A stretch of DNA of 64,000 nt from a virus. The notes under the pieces were generated by a model that saw only the letters and a list, made by a program, of their open reading frames with translations, was not told the DNA's origin and searched no databases. Where the stretch lies: IMG/VR virus record IMGVR_UViG_3300020469_003050, positions 278,608-342,607 of that record; one strand, written 5' to 3'. The position numbers were made by a program, and so were the translations under genes. Shown here piece by piece: positions 31,829 to 39,755 of the stretch; the stretch's first letter is position 1; each line of letters opens with the position of its first letter.

Positions 31829-32831
31829 AGTTGGGTTCGCATGTAAATTCATGCACGAAAATCAAAGTCTCAAGCCTAAGGAGTTGAAGGAGATTCAACA
31901 GCCTCTGAACTTTCGTGGTACAACTATTAAATGGTTACGTGAAAATAAATCACAAGCACAAGAAAAAGTTTACGAACTTGTAGAACATAACTTGAATGCT
32001 ACAGAAAATCTTATTGACTATGTAAGCACGTTACCTATGCAACAACGTATGATGCGATTAGGTAGCGACATGTTACCTGCATATACAGAAGTTAATTTTC
32101 AACATCTAACAAAAACTAATTACATCACTAATTTGATAGCAGATAGGCTAAATACAATTGGTGAGAAGGCACGGGCAAATAATATACGTTTATCTATGCA
32201 CCCAGGTCAATTCACTGTTCTTGCATCGGATAGACCCGATGTTGTAGAAAATAGCATAAAGGAATTCGAATACCATGCAGATATCATCAGGTGGTTGGGC
32301 TACGGCAAGTCGTTTCAAGACTTCAAATGTAACGTCCACATATCGGGTAGAAAAGGTCCAGACGGCATCAAAGCAATACTCAGAAGACTCTCGCAAGAGG
32401 CGAGAAACACAATCACAATCGAAAACGAGGAAAACACGTGGGGTCTCGATTCTTGCCTAGAACTAGAGAAAGATGTTCCTCTAGTACTCGACATACATCA
32501 TCACTGGTGTCACACTAACGGTGAATACATTTCTGCGGAAGATGACCGTGTTAAGCGGGTTATTGATAGTTGGCGTGGGGTGCGGCCCACTCTACACTAC
32601 TCAGTGTCAAGAGAAGAACTCTTGCCCGACCACCCGACAGACAGACGGCCTGACTACAAAAGTTTGTGTGAGCAGGGCCTTAACAAACAAAAACTCAGGG
32701 CCCATAGTGACTACATGTGGAACACAGATGTCAACGAATGGGCAGGCACATTCCGTAGAGATTTCGATATCATGGTAGAGGCTAAATGTAAAAATCTAGC
32801 AAGTATTCCGTTTGAGGAGAGTACAAGATGA
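31806..32831 (+). CDS. uvsE: UV-damage endonuclease UvsE/UVDE
   Basis: 341 residues, the typical length. TIM-barrel metal-binding blocks: MHPGQFTVL, NVHISGRKG, ITIENEE, LVLDIHHHWCH, LHYSVSRE and AHSDYMW. It nicks DNA 5' of UV photoproducts, useful in sunlit water. It overlaps the GIY-YIG gene by 23 bases. From about 32280 onward the codons shift to C-ending forms (GAC, AAC, CTC), unlike its own first half, suggesting a recombined 3' part. Confidence 0.93.
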   Translation: MRYTLTGKVGFACKFMHENQSLKPKELKEIQQPLNFRGTTIKWLRENKSQAQEKVYELVEHNLNATENLIDYVSTLPMQQRMMRLGSDMLPAYTEVNFQHLTKTNYITNLIADRLNTIGEKARANNIRLSMHPGQFTVLASDRPDVVENSIKEFEYHADIIRWLGYGKSFQDFKCNVHISGRKGPDGIKAILRRLSQEARNTITIENEENTWGLDSCLELEKDVPLVLDIHHHWCHTNGEYISAEDDRVKRVIDSWRGVRPTLHYSVSREELLPDHPTDRRPDYKSLCEQGLNKQKLRAHSDYMWNTDVNEWAGTFRRDFDIMVEAKCKNLASIPFEESTR

Positions 32832-32965
32832 ATAAAGAAACAATCATCAAAGAGATAGAGAAACTAAAACAAACGTTACACATATCAGAAATTGAAAAAG
32901 TACAACACAAATATTTAGAAGGGATTAGGGACAAGATAAAGGTATTGAGTGCCAAATTAAAATAG
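32828..32965 (+). CDS. Short coiled-coil protein, 45 aa
   Basis: ATG overlaps the uvsE stop (ATGA). All-helical and highly charged (IIKEIEKLKQTLHISEIEK). It is coupled to the next gene with no gap. Not recognised. Confidence 0.55.
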   Translation: MNKETIIKEIEKLKQTLHISEIEKVQHKYLEGIRDKIKVLSAKLK

Positions 32966-33145
32966 ATGAAATCGTATACAATAGAATTAAAAGTTGGTGA
33001 TAAAATCGATTTAGGTCGATTTAAAAACGTTCGGTCTGAAATTAAAGACATTAAACTTGATGACCATGGTCAGCCAGTAATTATTACAAGTAAAGGCGAG
33101 AAGAAAGCATTAAGTTTTAGACTTAGAAAGTTAGATACTAAATGA
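32966..33145 (+). CDS. Small basic protein, 59 aa
   Basis: Begins MKSYTIELKVGDKIDLGRFKN, a beta-rich pattern like a small SH3-type or translation-related barrel, with IITSKGEKKALSFRLRKL at the end. It is coupled on both sides. Function unknown. Confidence 0.6.
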   Translation: MKSYTIELKVGDKIDLGRFKNVRSEIKDIKLDDHGQPVIITSKGEKKALSFRLRKLDTK

Positions 33146-33381
33146 GACCTACGTTACAACAACTAGTAGAATTAGCAAGAGAATCAAACATAACAGATCC
33201 AATAGATTGGTCAAACTTAAACGTATCAGAAGATACAGTTTATGAAATGATTGGTCTTAGTGTTATTGAAATGTTAGATAAGATAGAAGGAAAAGATGCT
33301 GAGATAATCATGTCTGCTTCCATACTTAAACTGACGGTTGAAAATTTTGTACTGAATCTGAGGCTCAATGGCAAAATATGA
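33142..33381 (+). CDS. Hypothetical protein, 79 aa
   Basis: Acidic helical protein (RPTLQQLVELARESNITDP). Resembles small conserved hypotheticals of marine T4-like phages. ATGA overlaps at both ends. Confidence 0.6.
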   Translation: MRPTLQQLVELARESNITDPIDWSNLNVSEDTVYEMIGLSVIEMLDKIEGKDAEIIMSASILKLTVENFVLNLRLNGKI

Positions 33382-33551
33382 CGGACAGGGCGCAACACTG
33401 TTGCAAGAATCTAAATATAGTAAGGGACGAAACTATGGTTGAAAAGAATGGTTTTGTCTTTAAAGTTACTATTACATATTGTAGCAGTTGTGGTAGCAAG
33501 AAATATGGAGGTACAGGAATAAGCGATGGCAAAAAAATACATACACGTTAA
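33378..33551 (+). CDS. Small Cys-containing protein, 57 aa
   Basis: Starts with an ATGA overlap at 33378; an alternative ATG at 33435 gives 38 residues. CC at 8-9 and CSSCG at 35-39 could hold zinc. It overlaps the next gene by 26 bases. Real but of uncertain start. Confidence 0.4.
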   Translation: MTDRAQHCCKNLNIVRDETMVEKNGFVFKVTITYCSSCGSKKYGGTGISDGKKIHTR

Positions 33552-33756
33552 CCAACATAAGATAAGAGCAAACAAAAAGCATGGCACTGATGAGCCAGTT
33601 ATAACGATAAAAGAAGGTAAAAAGAATACATATTGTCACGAAGTTAAAATACATGGTGGCTCAGTTATTAGGTATGGAGGTAACGACAAACCTATACTAT
33701 CTTGTGGTGCTAGAGTCGTAATAGAAACAGAGGCAGAAGTAGAGGTATTAAAGTAA
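33526..33756 (+). CDS. Hypothetical protein, 76 aa
   Basis: Basic N-terminal half with Asn, His and Lys (KYIHVNQHKIRANKKHG) then beta-rich (GGSVIRYGGNDKPILSCGARVVIET). Similar short proteins recur in marine phages. Not assigned. Confidence 0.6.
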   Translation: MAKKYIHVNQHKIRANKKHGTDEPVITIKEGKKNTYCHEVKIHGGSVIRYGGNDKPILSCGARVVIETEAEVEVLK

Positions 33757-33956
33757 TGTCACAAGAATGGATGTCACCAATAAGAAAAAAGTATTTTAAG
33801 ATTATACAAAATCTTACAAATAATGCTGATATATTCAGTAGAATGTATTCACAGACTGGTGATAAAGGTGCATTGGCGGCTTACAATAATTACGTAAAAG
33901 AAATAAAAGAAATAAAAGAAAAAATTATAACTAAAGAAAAAGAGGATAATAAGTGA
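33756..33956 (+). CDS. Hypothetical helical protein, 66 aa
   Basis: Starts on the last base of the previous stop. Helical with a repetitive KEIKEIKEKIITKEKE tail. No known family. Confidence 0.55.
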   Translation: MSQEWMSPIRKKYFKIIQNLTNNADIFSRMYSQTGDKGALAAYNNYVKEIKEIKEKIITKEKEDNK

Positions 33957-34144
33957 TACGTTGGTATGACTATGTAGCATGTTTATTGATGGCAGACTTT
34001 ATATTAGTTCAAATCAAAATCGCACTTATATCTCCTGTATGGTGGCAACAATCATTAGCCGTGTTTTGTGCCTGGGGTTTATACAATCTTTGGCTAAATG
34101 TTTATTGTATATGGCGATTAAAACAGGAGAATGAAAGAACATGA
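33953..34144 (+). CDS. Membrane protein, 63 aa (GTG start)
   Basis: GTG at 33953 overlaps the previous stop as GTGA. Two hydrophobic segments (about 8-25 and 33-53, WWQQSLAVFCAWGLYNLWL) and a charged tail. Not recognised. Confidence 0.55.
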   Translation: MIRWYDYVACLLMADFILVQIKIALISPVWWQQSLAVFCAWGLYNLWLNVYCIWRLKQENERT

Positions 34145-34866
34145 TATTAGTAGTTGGGTGCGGATTTGTAGGGGAAACGGTAGCAAAATCACTTGAAGAA
34201 AATGGAACAGAAGTTGTAAGAATTGATCCAAAGTTAAACGATAACAAAATACACGATTATCCAAAGGCAAAAGGAGCAGTTGTATGTGTTCCTACTCCAA
34301 CAGTAAATGGTAGATGTGATGATAGTATTATCAGAACTGTATTGGAAGAATTAAGAGATACAAAAGTATTATTAAAATGTACAGTACCACCTGATATGTT
34401 AGCAACATATCCAGACAATGTAACATACAATCCTGAGTTTTTAAGAGCAAATACGGCTAAAGAAGATTGGGATAGACAGAAACATTTTATACTTGGTGGT
34501 GCTCCACAAGGTTGTCACTTCTGGAGAGGTGTGTTTTCATATCTAAATGTTTTCTTTTTCGATGTAGATAGAGCAACGGCGAGTATGATAAAATATGTTC
34601 ATAACTCTTGGTTAGCAACAAAAGTAGCATTTTTCCATGAAATGAAAAATAATCTTGACAATTCCTACAATCATGATAAGATGATAGATATATTAGGCTT
34701 ATTTGAGAATATAGGACCTAGTCATATGAAGGCACCTAACGATGATGGTGGACTTGGTTATGGAGGACATTGTTTTCCTAAAGATACTGAGGCATTCTAT
34801 GATTACTCAAAAAGTGAAATATTAAAAACTGTAATAGAAGTAAACAAGAAATTGAGAAAAGAGTAA
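34141..34866 (+). CDS. Compact UDP-glucose/GDP-mannose dehydrogenase family protein
   Basis: 241 residues instead of about 400-450. NAD-binding GCGFVGETVA at the start, CVPTPT, YNPEFLRANTA, and GYGGHCFPKD with the catalytic Cys. The C-terminal UDP-binding domain is missing and the central helices are shortened. It would oxidise a nucleotide sugar if still active; the trimmed design may accept another substrate. Confidence 0.85.
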   Translation: MILVVGCGFVGETVAKSLEENGTEVVRIDPKLNDNKIHDYPKAKGAVVCVPTPTVNGRCDDSIIRTVLEELRDTKVLLKCTVPPDMLATYPDNVTYNPEFLRANTAKEDWDRQKHFILGGAPQGCHFWRGVFSYLNVFFFDVDRATASMIKYVHNSWLATKVAFFHEMKNNLDNSYNHDKMIDILGLFENIGPSHMKAPNDDGGLGYGGHCFPKDTEAFYDYSKSEILKTVIEVNKKLRKE

Positions 34867-34868
34867 CT

Positions 34869-35405
34869 ATGCCAACACATGCAACAATCGACTTAGAAAC
34901 ATTAAGTACGAAACCAGATGCAGTATTACTAACAATAGGTGCAATTAAATTTGATCCTTTTACAACTGACCCTCCTTATAATGAATTTTATTATAGAGCA
35001 AACGTAGATGAACAAACTGCTATAGGAAGACATATAGAAGAAGGCACTTTACAATGGTGGTCAAGACAAGCACCTGAGATTGTCGAAGAAGCATTGTCGG
35101 ATGATAACAGACATCCAGTTAAAGAAATTCTAACTAAATTAAATAAGTATCTTGTTGGTGTAGATAAGATTTGGTGTCAAGGTCCAGTATTTGATATTGT
35201 TATTTTAGAAAATTTATATAGACAGTTAGGATTACATTGGAATTGGGCATTCTATAATATCAGAGATAGTAGAACTTTGTTTAGTCTTATGCCTAGAGAT
35301 CCTAGAAAAGATATATCCTTTTCGGCTCACAATGCATTAGAAGATTGTAGAATACAAAGTATATGTGTACAGAAGTCTTTAAGAAATTTAGGAGTTACTC
35401 AGTAA
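34869..35405 (+). CDS. DEDDh 3'-5' exonuclease (DexA-like)
   Basis: 178 residues. ExoI TIDLETLST near the start, ExoII WCQGPVFDIVIL, ExoIII HNALEDCR. This fits the T4 DexA / Rv2179c-like group of small 3'-5' exonucleases that trim RNA or DNA ends. It follows the dehydrogenase by two bases. Confidence 0.85.
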   Translation: MPTHATIDLETLSTKPDAVLLTIGAIKFDPFTTDPPYNEFYYRANVDEQTAIGRHIEEGTLQWWSRQAPEIVEEALSDDNRHPVKEILTKLNKYLVGVDKIWCQGPVFDIVILENLYRQLGLHWNWAFYNIRDSRTLFSLMPRDPRKDISFSAHNALEDCRIQSICVQKSLRNLGVTQ

Positions 35406-35888
35406 CTACCATCTTCCTTGACCTTTACCTACAAGCCAAATAATAAAACCAATAATTACTGATAGTCCTATCGCAAAAGATAAACCTATAATCCATTCTA
35501 AGATTCTTTGTTTTCTTTCTTCTGCGGCGTAGACTGCCGCTTTACGTTCACTACGCATCCGTGCTTCTATTCCAACAATTTCTTTCCATGCCGAAGGTCC
35601 ATAATATAAACTAATATGGGAACGTAATTCTTCACGCATTTCTTTTGCTTTTTGCTGGTGACCCCAAACTTCTAGGGCATTTTGTTCTACTTTACTCGCT
35701 CCAAATAGTTTTTTAAACATAGGAGGATTTTCTGCTTGTCGATGTGCAAAATCTAAATCACTCATTGACGTTGCCCACGTTTGTAGTGTTCCCGCCATAT
35801 CATGTAAACTTTTGCCTGTTTCTACTGCTGACTTAATGCCACGATATGCGGCTGTTGCCATACCAATGGCGGATACTGGATCAATCAT
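35406..35888 (-). CDS. Marine-phage membrane-tail protein, 160 aa
   Basis: Begins IDPVSAIGMATAAYRGIKSAVETGKS, followed by a long helical part and one C-terminal membrane segment (about residues 130-152). This layout recurs in marine T4-like phages with unknown role, perhaps virion-associated. Late promoter upstream. Confidence 0.65.
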   Translation of the reverse strand: MIDPVSAIGMATAAYRGIKSAVETGKSLHDMAGTLQTWATSMSDLDFAHRQAENPPMFKKLFGASKVEQNALEVWGHQQKAKEMREELRSHISLYYGPSAWKEIVGIEARMRSERKAAVYAAEERKQRILEWIIGLSFAIGLSVIIGFIIWLVGKGQGRW

Positions 35889-35920
35889 ATACCTCTCCTC
35901 ATATGAAGTGCCTATATCGT

Positions 35921-35928
35921 TATTTATA
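35921..35928 (-). promoter_or_regulatory. T4-type late promoter (minus strand)
   Basis: TATAAATA on the minus strand, 33 bases before the 35888 start. Confidence 0.7.
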
Positions 35929-35934
35929 AAAAAC

Positions 35935-35963
35935 TTGACAAAACCTCCAGTTAATGTTATTAT
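35935..35963 (+). promoter_or_regulatory. sigma70-type promoter
   Basis: TTGACA 35935-35940 and TATTAT 35958-35963, spacing 17, next to the divergent late promoter. Confidence 0.7.
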
Positions 35964-35990
35964 ACTTCTTAGAAATTAGGAGTTATTTGT

Positions 35991-36452
35991 ATGACAATGC
36001 ATTTAGTGGGTCCGTATATGACCACCAATAATTATAAGAAGAAAAAACGTAGTAAGATTACGGCTGGTAAAATGAAACAGTATGAGATTGATTTACGTGC
36101 ATATAATAAGAATATGAAACGTGTAGGAAGTCACAATCTTCAAATGACTATGGACGAGTATATTGATTATCGACAGGGCTACTACAAGCCGAAATCAGAA
36201 CCACGTGCAGTACAAACACCATGGCACTATTCAGGTGCTAACATACGAGAGACAGAACATGTTCCGAGTCTATCTTCTGCTTCTAGTATTGGTACTGCAA
36301 CAAAGAAACCTTCGATGCAATACACAGGTGAACGTAAACTTGTAGGTATTGCAATGATGCACAAATCAAATCTTGTTCCTGTATTTGCAGACGAAGATGA
36401 TAAGACAGGTCAGAAACAAGCTACAGAGATTGCACAGATGAGGAGAAATTAA
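35991..36452 (+). CDS. Basic hypothetical protein, 153 aa
   Basis: A basic N-terminal half (NNYKKKKRSKITAGKMK) and a C-terminal block GERKLVGIAMMHKSNLVPVF that I associate with a conserved small protein of marine phages and bacteria. No catalytic motif. Confidence 0.65.
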   Translation: MTMHLVGPYMTTNNYKKKKRSKITAGKMKQYEIDLRAYNKNMKRVGSHNLQMTMDEYIDYRQGYYKPKSEPRAVQTPWHYSGANIRETEHVPSLSSASSIGTATKKPSMQYTGERKLVGIAMMHKSNLVPVFADEDDKTGQKQATEIAQMRRN

Positions 36453-36856
36453 TGCCACATAAAACAGAAGCAAAATTATTTTCAGTTGGTGACTTTACAA
36501 GTCATGCTGGTCTTCCATTAAAATGGAAAATAGAATGTGATGCTATATCACCAGAACAATGGTCAGCATTAGCAACTATGATAATGGATTATCAAAAAGA
36601 ACCTTTTAGTAAAGTTTTAGGCATTCCAAGAGGTGGACTAGCATTGCAATATGCTCTGGAACAATACGTAACAGAAGGCGACCACCCTTGGTTAGTAGTT
36701 GATGATGTATATACAACAGGTACAAGTTTTAGAGAATTTTGTACAAATGCAAAAACAATGTTCTCACATAAATGGGTAGTGTTTGCAAGAAAACCAATAC
36801 CTGCTATGGAAAATATTAATGCATTGTTTACAATGCCAGGGAGTATAAATGAATAG
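36452..36856 (+). CDS. Phosphoribosyltransferase-like protein
   Basis: 134 residues. The PRPP-binding loop is LVVDDVYTTGTS near residue 82, and KVLGIPRGGLALQYAL is the first PRTase loop. Size and layout resemble small orotate- or purine-type PRTases. It probably makes nucleotides from bases and PRPP. Starts on the previous stop. Confidence 0.78.
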   Translation: MPHKTEAKLFSVGDFTSHAGLPLKWKIECDAISPEQWSALATMIMDYQKEPFSKVLGIPRGGLALQYALEQYVTEGDHPWLVVDDVYTTGTSFREFCTNAKTMFSHKWVVFARKPIPAMENINALFTMPGSINE

Positions 36857-36983
36857 ACATCAAATAATACTTACAATCATTGTTCTTGTAATGATGGTTT
36901 TTGCATTATCTAGTTGTAGTAGTATAGAAGATAATTGCACAGACGATGGTTGTCCTAGTTTTCATGAGTTGAACGATGAATAA
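36849..36983 (+). CDS. Small lipoprotein, 44 aa
   Basis: A hydrophobic helix ends in the lipobox LSSC, cleaved before Cys 23, leaving a short acidic mature part with two more Cys. It overlaps both neighbours by eight bases. It may sit at the inner or outer membrane. Confidence 0.6.
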   Translation: MNRHQIILTIIVLVMMVFALSSCSSIEDNCTDDGCPSFHELNDE

Positions 36984-37266
36984 AGTTTGGAGTGTAACAA
37001 TTAATGGACAAAATGATTGTGTTGTAATGACAGACGAACAAGCAATGGTTATTACACTAAAGTTTTCACCAGATATTCAAATTATTGATATGACAGAGAA
37101 ACACGGTATGACACCTGAGCATATGCAAAAGGCAGACCGTCAACAACAACTAGAAGAATATGGAAGAGACATGTTTTTTGAAAAATGGGAAGGCGTTGGT
37201 GGCTTTAATCATTATGTAAAAGCAGATTGGACTTTCGAAAAATTATTAGCAATGGAGGCAATATGA
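36976..37266 (+). CDS. Hypothetical protein, 96 aa
   Basis: Soluble protein with an N-terminal beta segment (VWSVTINGQNDCVVMTDEQA) and a charged helix (AAD-type MQKADRQQQLEEYGRD). Not recognised. Coupled to both neighbours. Confidence 0.6.
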   Translation: MNKVWSVTINGQNDCVVMTDEQAMVITLKFSPDIQIIDMTEKHGMTPEHMQKADRQQQLEEYGRDMFFEKWEGVGGFNHYVKADWTFEKLLAMEAI

Positions 37267-37370
37267 GTAAAAAACTATCAGCAAAAGGCAGAATTAGAAA
37301 TATGAAATCTGCCGCAAAACAAAACAAAAGACGTTTATCTTTTAAAGCAAAGAAAAAAGCGAGTAGATAA
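37263..37370 (+). CDS. Very small basic protein, 35 aa
   Basis: ATGA overlap with the gene before and TAATG overlap with acpS. About a third of the residues are Lys or Arg, which is ribosomal- or histone-like. It could bind RNA or DNA. Confidence 0.5.
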   Translation: MSKKLSAKGRIRNMKSAAKQNKRRLSFKAKKKASR

Positions 37371-37783
37371 TGAGACATTCACTCAACACAAAGATTCATG
37401 GTATTGGCGTAGATATCGTTGAAGTAAGAAGAATGAAAGATGCTATCGATAGGCACGGTGATAAGTTTGCTACGAGAATTCTAAGCAAAGCAGAACAAGA
37501 TACTTATCTTGCATCTTCAAACAAAGCACAATATCTTGCAAAGTGTTGGGCAGTAAAAGAGGCCTTTGTCAAAGCGATAGGTACAGGCTTTAAGGGAAAC
37601 TTTCTTTGGAAGAATATAACATATTTTTCTCCTGCAGGAGGTTTAGGATTAGGTCATCCTCAAGTTAGATATAGTGATGAAATTAAACATGATTCATTAA
37701 TGGACAATAAAATTGTTCATCTAAGTGTGAGCGATGAACAATCACTTGTAATAGCATATGTAACTATAGAGGTAAAGCCATGA
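37370..37783 (+). CDS. acpS: Holo-[acyl-carrier-protein] synthase
   Basis: 137 residues, full length. GIGVDIVEVRR holds the Mg-binding Asp, and KCWAVKEAFVKAIGTG the Glu and Lys of the CoA site. It transfers 4'-phosphopantetheine from CoA to ACP. No ACP gene is seen, so the target would be host ACP. It could boost fatty-acid synthesis or act on another carrier protein. Rare in phages. Confidence 0.93.
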   Translation: MRHSLNTKIHGIGVDIVEVRRMKDAIDRHGDKFATRILSKAEQDTYLASSNKAQYLAKCWAVKEAFVKAIGTGFKGNFLWKNITYFSPAGGLGLGHPQVRYSDEIKHDSLMDNKIVHLSVSDEQSLVIAYVTIEVKP

Positions 37784-38079
37784 CAGACAATGTAATTCAA
37801 TTAAGTAAGTATAAAAAAGATTTATGGGAACCACCTACATCAGTAGAAGATGAAGTTGAAGAAATTACAATAGAATACATTCAACAAAACATTGAACTAC
37901 TAAATGATTATGGTATGGACCCATATGAAACGAATCTTGGAAATGAAATGGTAGCAATATCGATGTTGTTTAGAGCAATGATTGATAAACAATACGGTAG
38001 AGAAAATCATCTACAAACTATGCTAGATGTAATGACTAAAGATATGAGAAAAATAGAAGAGGATAAAAATGATGAATAA
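37780..38079 (+). CDS. Hypothetical protein, 99 aa
   Basis: Acidic helical protein beginning TDNVIQLSKYKKDLWEPP. Resembles small conserved hypotheticals of T4-like marine phages. Overlaps acpS by four bases and the greA-like gene by 11. Confidence 0.6.
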   Translation: MTDNVIQLSKYKKDLWEPPTSVEDEVEEITIEYIQQNIELLNDYGMDPYETNLGNEMVAISMLFRAMIDKQYGRENHLQTMLDVMTKDMRKIEEDKNDE

Positions 38080-38623
38080 TACTATTATGGGATTTAAGGT
38101 AGAGCAAACTGATAAATATGCAAGTCAAAATAATAAAAGTGAGAATATAAAAAATATGGACTTAATTAGTGCTAAAGGCAGAGACGATTTATACAGGAAG
38201 ATTTTAGAAACACAAGATAAAAGACCTGAAATTACAGAACGTATTCAAGCCGCAAGAATGCAAGGTGGCTTAGAAGAAAATGAGGAACTTTTGGTTGCTT
38301 TGGAAGATATGCAACGAATTGATATGGAAGTTCACAAGTTACAAGAAATGTTAGAAAATGTAACTGTAATGGATGCTCTTAAAAAAGGTAAGTACAAAAA
38401 GGCATGTTTTGGTACTACTGTAAAGATTGAAAACTGCGATAATGGCAAAATATTAAAATATAAACTTTTAGGTGAATTCGACTCAGATCCATCTAATGGT
38501 ATCATTTCCTTTAAATCTCCTTTAGGAGCAGAGTTAATTGGCTCATCAAAAGGCGATATTGTAGCACTTATGCGTCCTGCAGGTGATATAGAGTACGAAA
38601 TACTTGACATTTTTGTACCATAA
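38069..38623 (+). CDS. GreA-like transcription factor lacking the tip aspartate
   Basis: 184 residues. The N-terminal coiled coil (RPEITERIQAARMQGGLEENEE) and C-terminal FKBP-like domain (ACFGTTVKIENCDNGK, then SFKSPLGAELIGSSKGDIVAL) match GreA. E. coli GreA uses Asp41 and Glu44 at the coil tip to place Mg in RNA polymerase; here the Asp is Gly and the Glu remains. It should still enter the secondary channel but may not stimulate cleavage well. It could act like Gfh1-type inhibitors. A 20-residue extra leader is present. Confidence 0.85.
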   Translation: MMNNTIMGFKVEQTDKYASQNNKSENIKNMDLISAKGRDDLYRKILETQDKRPEITERIQAARMQGGLEENEELLVALEDMQRIDMEVHKLQEMLENVTVMDALKKGKYKKACFGTTVKIENCDNGKILKYKLLGEFDSDPSNGIISFKSPLGAELIGSSKGDIVALMRPAGDIEYEILDIFVP

Positions 38624-38627
38624 AAAC

Positions 38628-38655
38628 TTGACAAAATAGCGAATCATGTTATAGT
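38628..38655 (+). promoter_or_regulatory. sigma70-type promoter with CGAATC element
   Basis: TTGACA 38628-38633, TATAGT 38650-38655, 16-base spacer ending GCGAATCATGT. Belongs to the repeated early promoter family. Confidence 0.8.
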
Positions 38656-38685
38656 ATATACATAATCAAAAGAAAGAGGCAGTAA

Positions 38686-39369
38686 ATGTTAAGATTTCTA
38701 AAGATAATGGGTAACGGTTTTGTTACTTTAATGAACATAACTACTATGGCTATATTGGTTGCTTTTGCCGCCTATGCCACTGGTACTACAATCACATCAG
38801 GCGAGGATCAAATACACGATAGTAGCCAAGAAATATATATTCCTGTTCAAGTAAATCCATCATCACGTATTGATATGGAATACTTTCTAATTGATCCTTA
38901 CAAATTTGAACAAGAATTTTGTCTTGCACAAAATATTTTCTTTGAATCAAGTGTTGATAACAAAGCAGGTATGGCGGCAGTTGCAGATGTTGTTCTTAAT
39001 CGTGTAAAACATTCTTATTATCCTAACACTATTTGTGAAGTAGTATATCAAGCTAAAATGAAAGAAAGCTGGAAAACAAAACAGTTTCCTGACTTAGATG
39101 ATAGTGAACGTAAGTATGTTCCAATTCGTCACCGATGTCAGTTTAGTTGGTACTGTGATGGTAAATCTGATGATATACCTTTAGGTTCAGAGAACTGGAT
39201 TAAAGCACAAATGATTGCATGGGATATTATGCACAATGATGGGCTACGAGGTATCACTGAAGGTGCAACACATTATCACGCAACATATGTAAAACCAAAA
39301 TGGGCTAGTCAACATAATATGGACTTAGTTGGTCGAATTGGTCTTCACATTTTTTATCGTTGGAACTAA
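38686..39369 (+). CDS. SleB-type cell wall hydrolase
   Basis: 227 residues. One N-terminal membrane helix (about 12-32), then the Hydrolase_2 fold: AQNIFFESSVDNKAGMAAVADVVLNRV split over two helices, with the catalytic Glu in FFES, and CQFSWYCDG. It cuts peptidoglycan in the periplasm. The early promoter suggests an entry or host-wall role distinct from the late endolysin. Confidence 0.87.
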   Translation: MLRFLKIMGNGFVTLMNITTMAILVAFAAYATGTTITSGEDQIHDSSQEIYIPVQVNPSSRIDMEYFLIDPYKFEQEFCLAQNIFFESSVDNKAGMAAVADVVLNRVKHSYYPNTICEVVYQAKMKESWKTKQFPDLDDSERKYVPIRHRCQFSWYCDGKSDDIPLGSENWIKAQMIAWDIMHNDGLRGITEGATHYHATYVKPKWASQHNMDLVGRIGLHIFYRWN

Positions 39370-39377
39370 AATAGTTG

Positions 39378-39406
39378 TTGCAATCTAATGAATTCTGATG
39401 TATACT
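39378..39406 (+). promoter_or_regulatory. sigma70-type promoter
   Basis: TTGCAA 39378-39383, TATACT 39401-39406, spacing 17. Confidence 0.55.
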
Positions 39407-39476
39407 AATATTAATATCACCGAAATGTGATTAAACTACAATACAATTTTGTCAACTACAGAAGAGGATATATGAA

Positions 39477-39725
39477 GTGGCAAATAAAACACAACGAGGT
39501 CGTAAGCCTCGTAAAATGTCGGCATCGATGGAAGAAGCAGTTAGTCTTCTGAAACCGATGAAAGGTCGTAATGGGCTGTATAGTTGTTTTAGTAAAAACG
39601 ACAACGGCGAGTACACTGAGGTCGGTGTATATAATTACTCAACTAAGAAATATGCAATATTTCGAACTGAGTACGTAGATGGTACAGCCGTCGATGAGAT
39701 TAAAGAAGTTATCAAGGGACTTTAA
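39477..39725 (+). CDS. Small basic protein, 82 aa (GTG start)
   Basis: GTG 39477 with GAGGA ahead. Basic AT-hook-like start (NKTQRGRKPRKMSASMEE) and a beta-rich rest. It could bind DNA. No family recognised. Confidence 0.55.
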   Translation: MANKTQRGRKPRKMSASMEEAVSLLKPMKGRNGLYSCFSKNDNGEYTEVGVYNYSTKKYAIFRTEYVDGTAVDEIKEVIKGL

Positions 39726-39755
39726 GTCCTTTGATTACTCTATTAAGGCAGGGAA

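Noticed and set aside
32275-32778. Two extra plus-strand frames inside uvsE
   Set aside because: They appear because this part of uvsE has fewer stop-forming AT codons. The UvsE frame has all catalytic blocks.
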